In this document: in pieces, positions 31,606-38,075 of the stretch | Layout of the letters: the number at the start of each line of letters is the position of its first letter | Numbering within the stretch: the stretch's first letter is position 1 | NCBI GenBank assembly: GCA_937927695.1 | Contig: CALBRU010000051.1 | Coordinates: 1 to 38,075 of the forward strand | Direction: 5' to 3' | DNA length: 38,075 nucleotides | From: an uncultured Thiomonas sp. | GTDB lineage: Bacteria; Pseudomonadota; Gammaproteobacteria; Burkholderiales; Burkholderiaceae_C | Notes under the pieces: model-generated | Database searches by the model: none | What the model saw: the letters and a program-made list of their open reading frames with translations, nothing else | Told to the model about the DNA's origin: nothing | Position numbers and translations under genes: made by a program

Positions 31606-32898
31606 TCAGTTGCGCACTTCGCCGTCGCCCAGCACCACCCACTTCACGCTGGTCAGGCCTTCCAGGCCCACCGGGCCGCGGGCGTGAAACTTGTCGGTGG
31701 AAATGCCGATTTCCGCCCCCAGACCATATTCGAACCCGTCAGCGAACCGCGTCGAGGCGTTGACCATGACGCTGGCCGAATCGACCTCGCGCAAAAACTG
31801 CATGGCTCGGGGGTGATCGCGGGTGAGAATGGCGTCGGTGTGTTGCGAGCCGTAGCGGTTGATGTGGGCGATGGCTTCATCCACTCCCTCCACCAGTTTG
31901 ATGGAGATGATGGGCGCGAGATACTCGGCGCTCCAGTCGGCCTCGGTGGCATCGCGCAGCAGCGGTGCGGCGCCGGGCACGGCAGCGAGCAGGGCGCGGC
32001 TGGCCGGGCAGCAGCGCATTTCCACGCCCTTGCGCACGAACGCGGCGCCGATGCGCGGCAGGAAATCGGCCGCTATATCGCGGGCGACGAGCAACGACTC
32101 GGCCGCGTTGCACGGGCTGTAACGCTGGGTTTTGGCGTTGTCGGTCACTTTGACAGCCATGTCGAGATCAGCGCCGCTGTCCACATACACATGGCAGTTG
32201 CCATCGAGATGCTTGATGACCGGCACCCGCGCTTCGGCGCTGATGCGCTCGATCAAGCTCTTGCCGCCGCGCGGAATGATCACATCCACGTACTGCGGCA
32301 TGGTGATGAGCGCCCCCACGGCGGCGCGGTCGGTGGTCGGCACCAGTTGCACCGCGTCGGCGGGCAGGCCGGCCGCCCGCAGCGCCTGCGCCACCAGCTC
32401 GGCCAGCGCGCGGTTGCTGTGTATGGCTTCTGAGCCGCCGCGCAGAATGACCGCGTTGCCGCTCTTGATGGCGAGCGACGCCGCCTCGATGGTGACATTG
32501 GGCCGACTCTCGTAAATCATGCCGAACACGCCCAGCGGCACCCGCATCTGCCCCACGCTGATGCCGCTGGGGCGGCGGCGCACGCCGTCAATGCCGCCAA
32601 CCGGGTCGGCCAGCGCGGCGACCTGCTCGCAGCTTTGCGCCATCTGCTCGACCACCTTATCGCTCAGGGTGAGACGGTCGACGAACGCCGCTTCCAGCCC
32701 GGCTTCGCGCGCTGCGTGCAAGTCACGCAGATTGGCGTCCTGCAGAGCGGGGCGATGCGCCCGGATGGCGGCAGCCAGCGCGATCAGCGCACCATCTTTC
32801 GCCGCAGTTGACGCCCGGGCCATGTCACGTGAAGCGGCACGAGCACGAGCCCCGAGGTCGGCCATCAGGGTGTGGATCTGTTCAGAAGAAGCGTCCAT
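31606..32898 (-). CDS. proA: Gamma-glutamyl phosphate reductase
   Basis: ProA reduces gamma-glutamyl phosphate to glutamate semialdehyde in proline synthesis. The protein has about 430 residues, close to the family's 417. Family landmarks are RVPLGVFGMIYESRPNVT, ILRGGSEAIHSN, IIPRGGKSLI and catalytic Cys263 in YSPCNAAES. The C-terminus contains FADGFEYGLGAEIGISTDK and ARGPVGLEGLTS, as expected. It is divergent from the YidB gene. The small membrane protein follows by 15 bases, linking proline synthesis to the sulfur locus by position only. Confidence 0.96.
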   Translation of the reverse strand: MDASSEQIHTLMADLGARARAASRDMARASTAAKDGALIALAAAIRAHRPALQDANLRDLHAAREAGLEAAFVDRLTLSDKVVEQMAQSCEQVAALADPVGGIDGVRRRPSGISVGQMRVPLGVFGMIYESRPNVTIEAASLAIKSGNAVILRGGSEAIHSNRALAELVAQALRAAGLPADAVQLVPTTDRAAVGALITMPQYVDVIIPRGGKSLIERISAEARVPVIKHLDGNCHVYVDSGADLDMAVKVTDNAKTQRYSPCNAAESLLVARDIAADFLPRIGAAFVRKGVEMRCCPASRALLAAVPGAAPLLRDATEADWSAEYLAPIISIKLVEGVDEAIAHINRYGSQHTDAILTRDHPRAMQFLREVDSASVMVNASTRFADGFEYGLGAEIGISTDKFHARGPVGLEGLTSVKWVVLGDGEVRN

Positions 32899-33056
32899 GA
32901 AACTGTAAATAAAGCAGAAGTTTCAAAATTCGGGCCGAAAAACGATACTCAAGGTCATGCAATCCCAATAAGCTATTCAGGTCGCCCGAGCGAGGTGCAA
33001 TTGTGCGCCAAGGGGGCTGGACTTGCTGAACTGAATTATTGACCAAGGAGTAAATC

Positions 33057-33476
33057 ATGGGACTGTTCGATAGCGTGGCTGGGGGTTTGGGGCAGATGCT
33101 GGGAGGCCAGCAGGCCCAGGGCGCAGCGGGGGACAACCCGATGCTGCAGGTGGTCATGGGGCTGATGAACAACAGCGGCGGTCTGAGCGGGCTGCTGGAC
33201 AAGTTCCAGCAGGGCGGCCTGGGCGATCTGGTGCAGTCGTGGGTGGGTACGGGCTCGAATCTGCCGATTTCGGCCGAGCAGATTCAGCAGGTGCTGGGCA
33301 GCGGCGCATTGGGCGACATTGCCAGCAAGCTCGGCATTCAGCCGGAACAGGCCGCGGGGGAGTTGTCGCAGGCGCTGCCCGATGTGGTGGACAAACTCAC
33401 GCCGGGCGGCCAGTTGCCGACTGAGGGCGATCTGATGGCGACCGCGCAGCAGATGCTGGGCAAGCTGCTGGGTTGA
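33057..33476 (+). CDS. YidB family (DUF937) protein
   Basis: This 139-residue protein begins MGLFDSVAGGLGQMLGGQQ, the typical YidB opening. It continues with Gly/Gln-rich helices, GGLGDLVQSWVGTGSNLPIS and EQIQQVLGSGALGDIASKLG, and ends PTEGDLMATAQQMLGKLLG. The length agrees with E. coli YidB (132 residues). Function is unknown in the family. It has a promoter region shared divergently with proA, and AAGGAG lies before ATG33057. Confidence 0.86.
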   Translation: MGLFDSVAGGLGQMLGGQQAQGAAGDNPMLQVVMGLMNNSGGLSGLLDKFQQGGLGDLVQSWVGTGSNLPISAEQIQQVLGSGALGDIASKLGIQPEQAAGELSQALPDVVDKLTPGGQLPTEGDLMATAQQMLGKLLG

Positions 33477-33681
33477 AGCCCTGGTAATGTACTGGTAATG
33501 TTTTGACGCAGATTCGATCAGACCAGCAATCGCGTTTCTGATCGATATCGACAGAAGGCGTTTGTTCATTCCGCCAACCGCCTTTAGACTTCTCCTCAAC
33601 CCTGACAGGGTTTCCCCGCAACGGCAATCGTCACTTGCCGCGCAATATGAAACCCTGCACCGACTTGAGAGGAGTCTCCCC

Positions 33682-34335
33682 ATGCGTCAATTCATCCCGA
33701 TGCGCCGAGTGCTGGCTGTGGCCACGCTCGGCGCCTTGTTTTGGGCCGCGCCCGCGAGCTGGGCTGCCGCCCCGCCTGAAGCGGCGTCCTGCATCGCCTG
33801 TCACGGCGCCGATGGCATGGGCAATACGGCTGCGGGTTATCCGCGGCTGGCGGGCCTGCCCGAGCAATATCTGGCCGATCAACTGCGCTATTTCGCCGAC
33901 GGCGCGCGCAACAACGCCATCATGTCCGGCATGGCCAAGCCGCTGACCCCGGCGCAGGTCACGACGCTGGCGACCTACTACTCCAAGCTCAAGCCCAGCG
34001 GCAAACCCGCGCCCATGCCAACCGGGGCGGCGGCGACCGAGGGCGAGCGACTGGCGCTGCGCGGCGATTGGGAAAAAGGCATTCCCGCCTGTATCCGCTG
34101 CCATGGCCCAGGAGCGGTTGGCGTGGGTGAGAACTTCCCCGCTCTGGTCGGCCAGAGCGCCGCCTATATCGAGGCGCAGATCAAGGCCTGGAAGGATGGC
34201 AGCCGCAGCGGCGATCCGCTGGGCCTGATGCACACCGTCGCCTTGCGCATGACCGATGCGCAAACGCAGGCCGTGGCGCAGTGGCTTGCGGCGCAGCCCC
34301 TGAGTCCTGCCAAGTCCGCCTCGGCAAAACATTGA
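33682..34335 (+). CDS. tsdB: Diheme c4-type cytochrome, probable electron acceptor of TsdA
   Basis: This protein of about 217 residues has a signal peptide ending near SWAAAP and two class I heme sites, CIACH (residues 37-41) and CIRCH (137-141). It is a tandem two-domain cytochrome c4. In TsdB-TsdA systems such a cytochrome takes electrons from thiosulfate dehydrogenase. It lies 12 bases upstream of tsdA, the order I recall for Thiomonas. The start is ATG33682 with GGAG about eight bases upstream; the open frame before it has no better start. Without the neighbour it would be called simply cytochrome c4. Confidence 0.82.
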   Translation: MRQFIPMRRVLAVATLGALFWAAPASWAAAPPEAASCIACHGADGMGNTAAGYPRLAGLPEQYLADQLRYFADGARNNAIMSGMAKPLTPAQVTTLATYYSKLKPSGKPAPMPTGAAATEGERLALRGDWEKGIPACIRCHGPGAVGVGENFPALVGQSAAYIEAQIKAWKDGSRSGDPLGLMHTVALRMTDAQTQAVAQWLAAQPLSPAKSASAKH

Positions 34336-34347
34336 TCGGAGCGCTCC

Positions 34348-35292
34348 ATGACATGCAAACAAACCCCTATGACGCTGGCGCTGTGCGCGCTTGGTTTATT
34401 CGCCGCTTCTGCGGCTTCGGCCCTGGCGGCCGAAGCGCCGATGGCGCCTCCGAAGTCGGAAATCAATGCGGCGGTGGGCACCGGCGCCAAATTCACCCCG
34501 CCGCCAGAGTCGGCCATTCCCGATGATGATTTCGGCAAGATGGTCAAGCTCGGGCGTGACATCATGCTCGACACGCCCAAATACGCGAAAGACTTTGTCG
34601 GCAACACCCTGAGCTGTGTGAACTGCCATACCGACGCCGGCCGCATGGCGGGCTCAGCGCCGCTGTGGGCGGCGTATGTCAGCTATCCCGCTTATCGCGG
34701 CAAGAACAAAAAGGTCAACACCTTCGAGGAGCGTCTGCAAGGCTGCTTCAAGTTCAGCCAAAACGGCAAGGCGCCCCCCTTGGGCAGCAAAACCCTGGTG
34801 GCGCTGGAAAGTTATTCCTACTGGCTTTCCAAGGGGCTGCCGGTCGATGAAAAAGTGGCCGGACGCGGTTACCCGAACCTGCCCGAGCCGCAGCAGACGC
34901 CCGACTATGTGCGGGGTCAGAAGGTGTACGAGGCCAAGTGCATTTTGTGTCACGCTGCCAATGGAGAGGGACAGTACGTCAACGGCGAAACCGTGTTTCC
35001 GCCGCTGTGGGGGCCCAAGTCGTTCAACTGGGGCGCGGGCATGGGCAGCTACAAAAACGCGGCCAAGTTCATTTACGCCAATATGCCCTACGGCATGAGC
35101 TACAGCCTGAGCCCGCAGGAGGCTTGGGACGTCGCCTATTTCATGGACGCGCAGGAGCGCCCACAAGATCCGCGCTGGCAGGGCAGCGTGGCGGCCACCC
35201 GTGCCAAGTTCCACGACAGCAAGTTCAGTCTGTACGGCACCAAGGTCAACGGCAAGCTGCTGGGTGACATCGGTGCGCCCAAACCTCGCTGA
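34348..35292 (+). CDS. tsdA: Thiosulfate dehydrogenase (tetrathionate-forming), diheme
   Basis: TsdA joins two thiosulfates into tetrathionate in the periplasm and can run in reverse in some species. The protein has about 314 residues with a signal peptide ending near ALAAEAP. Two heme sites are CVNCH (residues 90-94) and CILCH (198-202). Between them Cys133 in RLQGCFKFSQNGKAPPLG matches the family's unusual cysteine heme ligand. The segment DFVGNTLSCVNCHTDAGR is also typical. It is downstream of tsdB and followed by a strong terminator. The enzyme supports the idea that this organism uses thiosulfate as an electron donor. Confidence 0.89.
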   Translation: MTCKQTPMTLALCALGLFAASAASALAAEAPMAPPKSEINAAVGTGAKFTPPPESAIPDDDFGKMVKLGRDIMLDTPKYAKDFVGNTLSCVNCHTDAGRMAGSAPLWAAYVSYPAYRGKNKKVNTFEERLQGCFKFSQNGKAPPLGSKTLVALESYSYWLSKGLPVDEKVAGRGYPNLPEPQQTPDYVRGQKVYEAKCILCHAANGEGQYVNGETVFPPLWGPKSFNWGAGMGSYKNAAKFIYANMPYGMSYSLSPQEAWDVAYFMDAQERPQDPRWQGSVAATRAKFHDSKFSLYGTKVNGKLLGDIGAPKPR

Positions 35293-35312
35293 GCGATCGT
35301 TGAGGTCCGTCG

Positions 35313-35338
35313 CAACGCCCTGCTTCTGCAGGGCGTTG
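35313..35338 (+). terminator. Intrinsic terminator after tsdA
   Basis: An 11-bp perfect stem (CAACGCCCTGC with GCAGGGCGTTG) closes a TTCT loop and is followed by TGGTTTC. It lies 20 bases after the tsdA stop and just before the convergent MFS gene, so it may act in both directions. Confidence 0.75.
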
Positions 35339-35343
35339 TGGTT

Positions 35344-36663
35344 TCAGGGGGCAGCGTTGCGCGGCTCGATTTTTTTGAAAAACCGCTGATACAAAACCAG
35401 ATAGGCCGCCTGAAACGTAGCCGCCACAAAAAACGGGGCGATCAGCCAGCCCAGGTGCAGCAAAACCCCTGCAATCAAAGGCCCAATGGCGCGCGGAATC
35501 TGGATGGACACATTGTTGACGGTTGCGGCCAGACCGCGTCGATCCGGGCCCGTCAGGCTCACGGTCAGTGCTTGACGTACGCCCATGGTCCCTTGATTCG
35601 CCGTTGCGCGCAGGGCGTAAAAACCGGCTGCGATCCAGAATACTGGCGACAAAGGCGTGAGCACCAGCATGATCAGCCCCATCGTGCGCATGCCGACCAC
35701 GGCCCGCACCGCGCCGAAGCGTTGCGCCAGGCGGCTTGCGATCTGCGCGCCGAAAGCGGCGAAAACAAAGCTCACCGCCATGGCAGGCCCAATGCTGGCC
35801 GGCCCGTGCCCATAGCGCACCAAATACCAGTAGGCCATCAGAGGAGCGACCATGCCGATGCCCAGGCCGTTGAGCGCGTTCACCAACCCGAGCCGCCAGA
35901 GCAAGGCGTTTTCGCGCAGGTGGCGGGTTTGGAGGTCGGCATCGTCTTGGGCTTCGGCAGCCTTTGCCAGGGGCAGAGGACGAGCTTCAGGGTTTGCCGC
36001 TGTCGGGGCGTCTTCGGCTTTCAGCAGCAGAAAAAAACCCATTGCCGAGCCCAGCAGCGGCAGGATGAATAGGCTGCGGTAAGCCCAATCCGTCGGCATG
36101 AAAACGCTGAGCCAATCGGGCGCGGCGCCCAACACGGCGCCCAGCGCCATGCCGAGCATGCCCAGCGTGGAGTTCAGGCTGAAAATCTGTGAGCGCAGCG
36201 CAGGCGGCGTGCCGTGGGCCAGCCACGATTGTTCTAGCGGCCCGAACGGACCGGCGGCTCCATTGGCGCCGCGGCCGAATCCCCCCAGCAAAGCTGTGGG
36301 CACCAGCAGCCAGGGTGTGGCTGTGAGCAGGGCCACCGCCGCGCAAACGACGAGAACCAGCTCGTACCCCAGCAGGAACTGGCGCCGCCCAAGCCGGTCG
36401 CTCAACGGCCCGATCCACAGCGTAAGTGCCGCACCGATGAACAGCCCGCCGCTGAGTACCGCGCCGATCTGAGGCGCATTCCAGTTCAGCGCGTGCAGGT
36501 AGAGGGTGAAGGCCGCGACCAGCGCGCCCTGACCGATGCTCCGCGCAGTGCGGGCGAGAATGATGCGCCGCGCCGCCGGAGAAATCTGCGCCCAGGCGCT
36601 GCGCTTGTGGTTGAACGCGTCACCGGGCCGCTGGGGGAGTGCCTCGGGCGCTGCGGTCTGCAT
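35344..36663 (-). CDS. Major facilitator superfamily transporter
   Basis: This 439-residue protein has about 12 membrane helices. The loop between helices 2 and 3 has the MFS motif as WIGPLSDRLGRRQFLLGYEL. Another typical feature is a central cytoplasmic loop of low complexity (about residues 215-245). The gene follows the TlpA-like gene by 13 bases on the same strand, so they may be cotranscribed. No substrate motif stands out. Candidates include drug or small-metabolite export; the substrate is unknown. Confidence 0.85.
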   Translation of the reverse strand: MQTAAPEALPQRPGDAFNHKRSAWAQISPAARRIILARTARSIGQGALVAAFTLYLHALNWNAPQIGAVLSGGLFIGAALTLWIGPLSDRLGRRQFLLGYELVLVVCAAVALLTATPWLLVPTALLGGFGRGANGAAGPFGPLEQSWLAHGTPPALRSQIFSLNSTLGMLGMALGAVLGAAPDWLSVFMPTDWAYRSLFILPLLGSAMGFFLLLKAEDAPTAANPEARPLPLAKAAEAQDDADLQTRHLRENALLWRLGLVNALNGLGIGMVAPLMAYWYLVRYGHGPASIGPAMAVSFVFAAFGAQIASRLAQRFGAVRAVVGMRTMGLIMLVLTPLSPVFWIAAGFYALRATANQGTMGVRQALTVSLTGPDRRGLAATVNNVSIQIPRAIGPLIAGVLLHLGWLIAPFFVAATFQAAYLVLYQRFFKKIEPRNAAP

Positions 36664-36676
36664 TTTCTTGCTGCGT

Positions 36677-37321
36677 TTATTCCGGAGCAGCTGTTGTGGG
36701 GATTGCGGCGGTCGCTACGCGGTTGTCGCGAATTTCCACAGTGCGCGCCTGTTGCGACGGCTTGGCCCCGGAGCCTGCGGGGGCGGCCATGTAGTGCTTG
36801 ATCTGGGCAATCACAGCGGGCTTGTCCCAGTCTTCTGGGCCCATGGTGCGGGCGATCTCTTCGCCCTGCTTGTTGATCAGGATGGTGGTCGGCGTGCCCA
36901 GAATGCTCAGAGTGTCGAGCACCTGGGTGGTGGGGTCGACGTAGATCGGCAGGTGGCTGATGAAGTTGTCGTCGTAAAAGCTTTTCACGGTGTAGATGCC
37001 GCCTTTGTCCACGGACAGCGGCACGACGGCGAAGTTTTTGCCGCCGAGCAGCTTTTGCAGTTTGTCCAGCGTGGGCATTTCATGCACGCAGGGCGGGCAC
37101 CAGGTCGCCCAGATATTGAGCAGCACGACCTTGCCCTTGAAATCCGCCAGGGTCATGTGTTTGCCCTGCGCATTTTCAAAAGTGACCTGAGACAGTGGCA
37201 ACTTGTGCGCTGTGGGGTAGGGGGTAAAGGTGAATCCTGCTGCCCAGGAGGCGGGCGCGCAGGCGGCGCAGAGCACGATTGCGGCGCTGGCGCGGCGCAA
37301 AAAAACGGTAAGAGACTGCAT
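36677..37321 (-). CDS. TlpA/ResA-like periplasmic thioredoxin
   Basis: This 214-residue protein has a signal peptide (ending near SWAAGF) and a thioredoxin fold of the TlpA class. The active site is WCPPC, Cys75 and Cys78, preceded by GKVVLLNIWAT. The cis-Pro region reads ILGTPTTILIN. Such proteins reduce or isomerise disulfides in the periplasm, often during cytochrome c maturation or sulfur oxidation. The C-terminal 40 residues are Ala/Thr/Pro-rich and outside the domain. The partner is unknown; many periplasmic c-type cytochromes are encoded nearby. Confidence 0.88.
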   Translation of the reverse strand: MQSLTVFLRRASAAIVLCAACAPASWAAGFTFTPYPTAHKLPLSQVTFENAQGKHMTLADFKGKVVLLNIWATWCPPCVHEMPTLDKLQKLLGGKNFAVVPLSVDKGGIYTVKSFYDDNFISHLPIYVDPTTQVLDTLSILGTPTTILINKQGEEIARTMGPEDWDKPAVIAQIKHYMAAPAGSGAKPSQQARTVEIRDNRVATAAIPTTAAPE

Positions 37322-37511
37322 GAAACGGCTCCAACAAATGAAATGACCACGCCATCAGCGGTGGTGGTTGGCGCAGACGCCCCAAGGTCATCACGCAGAC
37401 GGCAGGGGCGCGGCGGACATTAACAACATAGCTGGGCCGAGCTTAGGGCAACGTAACGGGTTGTAGTGCCTGTTCGGCGTATGGTGGCATCTTTGCTGAC
37501 CCGCTTACGCC

Positions 37512-37970
37512 ATGCCCGCCTTACTCGACCTGCAACTGGCGCACCTCGTTCTCGCGATACATCTTGGTGTGATTGTTTTCAACGTGGCCGGTCTGATCGT
37601 CGTGCCGCTGGGCGCTTGGCGGCGCTGGCGCTGGGTGCGCGGCTGCGTCTGGCGCGCAGCGCATCTGCTGTCGATGGCGGTGGTGGCGGCGCAGGCTGCG
37701 CTGGGACGTGCCTGCTTTCTCACCTTGTGGCAGAGCGCGCTGATGCAAGATGCCGGACAGCGCGGCTATACCGCGGGCCTGATCCAGACCTGGATCGATC
37801 ATTTGATTTTCTGGAATCTGCCCCTGGCGGTGTTCACCGTCATCTATCTGGCCGTGGGGGCCTACACCCTGGCGCTGTGGTGGTGGGTACCGCCGCGCTG
37901 CAGGCGGGTCAGGGCCCAGCCCAGCAGCAAGGCGAACGCCGCCAGCAGCACCTCGGGCCAGTCGCCATAG
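37512..37970 (+). CDS. DUF2784 family membrane protein
   Basis: This 152-residue protein has three or four membrane helices. The N-terminal part (LAHLVLAIHLGVIVFNVAGLIVVPLG) and the Cys-containing segment (ALGRACFLTLWQSALM) resemble DUF2784, a short membrane family of unknown function. The family-like part ends around residue 126 (LALWWWVPPR); the last 25 residues are basic and Ser/Ala-rich. That tail is encoded opposite the C-terminal codons of lnt, so the two genes overlap tail to tail by about 109 bases. It is divergent from the TlpA-like gene. Confidence 0.72.
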   Translation: MPALLDLQLAHLVLAIHLGVIVFNVAGLIVVPLGAWRRWRWVRGCVWRAAHLLSMAVVAAQAALGRACFLTLWQSALMQDAGQRGYTAGLIQTWIDHLIFWNLPLAVFTVIYLAVGAYTLALWWWVPPRCRRVRAQPSSKANAASSTSGQSP

Positions 37971-38030
37971 CGTGACGCCAGCCAGGCGAACGGCGTCAGT
38001 CCGGCGTGTCCCTGCACCGAGCCGGTGAGC
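37862..38030 (-). CDS. lnt: Apolipoprotein N-acyltransferase, C-terminal fragment
   Basis: The - strand is open from base 38029 to a TAG stop at 37862-37864, giving 55 residues. They include LTGSVQGHAGLTPFAWLASR and YGDWPEVLLAAFALLLGWAL. This is the typical end of Lnt: a conserved GLTP segment followed by a final membrane helix. Lnt adds the third acyl chain to lipoproteins in the inner membrane. The gene is cut off by adapter sequence at 38031, so about 90% is missing. It overlaps the DUF2784 gene tail to tail. Confidence 0.62.
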
Positions 38031-38075
38031 AGATCGGAAGAGCGTCGTGTAGGGAAAGAGTGTAGATCTCGGTGG
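38031..38075. other. Illumina TruSeq adapter sequence (not genomic)
   Basis: The final 45 bases begin AGATCGGAAGAGCGTCGTGT and continue through AGGGAAAGAGTGTAGATC to the end. This is the reverse complement of the standard Illumina universal adapter. It is sequencing artefact left at a contig end and should be trimmed. Real sequence stops at about 38030, within lnt. Confidence 0.97.

Overview
The window is GC-rich, densely packed bacterial DNA. It encodes about 35 proteins and one tRNA, with short intergenic gaps and many ATGA or GTGA start/stop overlaps. The gene set suggests a sulfur-oxidising betaproteobacterium of the order Burkholderiales, most like Thiomonas. The pointers are a tsdB-tsdA thiosulfate dehydrogenase pair, a flavocytochrome c sulfide dehydrogenase locus, the rsmB-DUF4390-ntrY-ntrX block, a DUF1631 protein and a DUF3305/DUF3306 formate dehydrogenase maturation operon. 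The genus is an inference from gene content, because no search could be run. The last 45 bases match Illumina adapter sequence, so the right edge is an assembly end and not genomic DNA.

Region 1 (1-12.5 kb) is formate oxidation and molybdenum supply. On the + strand run the 3' part of fdhB, a small lipoprotein, the cytochrome b subunit fdhC, a small exported protein, a half-length FdhD, DUF3305, DUF3306, a large multi-cluster ferredoxin-like protein and a TorD-type chaperone. The catalytic subunit should lie just left of the window. A TDT-type transporter and a DUF3108 protein follow. Then comes a single-domain ModE regulator, convergent with modC-modB-modA, whose binding protein looks like the archaeal WtpA type. 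A ModE-like operator lies upstream of modA.

Region 2 (12.5-23.2 kb) is mostly housekeeping: a DUF1631 protein, a palindromic repeat, metE divergent from metR with a perfect MetR box between them, a dienelactone hydrolase family protein, and ubiC. The 3' end of ubiC runs into a 91-bp inverted-repeat element. A polytopic membrane protein, an amidase and tRNA-Phe follow.

Region 3 (23.3-28.3 kb, - strand) is rsmB, DUF4390, ntrY and a short ntrX-like regulator, probably one operon.

Region 4 (28.3-35.3 kb) is sulfur chemistry in the periplasm. fccA and fccB are bracketed by two paralogous exported DsrE-family proteins and accompanied by a small membrane protein and proA. After a divergent YidB gene come tsdB and tsdA on the + strand.

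Region 5 (35.3-38.0 kb) holds an MFS transporter, a TlpA-like thioredoxin, a DUF2784 membrane protein and the 3' end of lnt, which runs into the adapter.

Together the genes describe a cell that can feed electrons from formate, sulfide and thiosulfate into its respiratory chain. The most interesting parts are the formate dehydrogenase maturation module (short FdhD, DUF3305, DUF3306, multi-ferredoxin protein, TorD) and the DsrE-fccA-fccB-DsrE sulfur locus.
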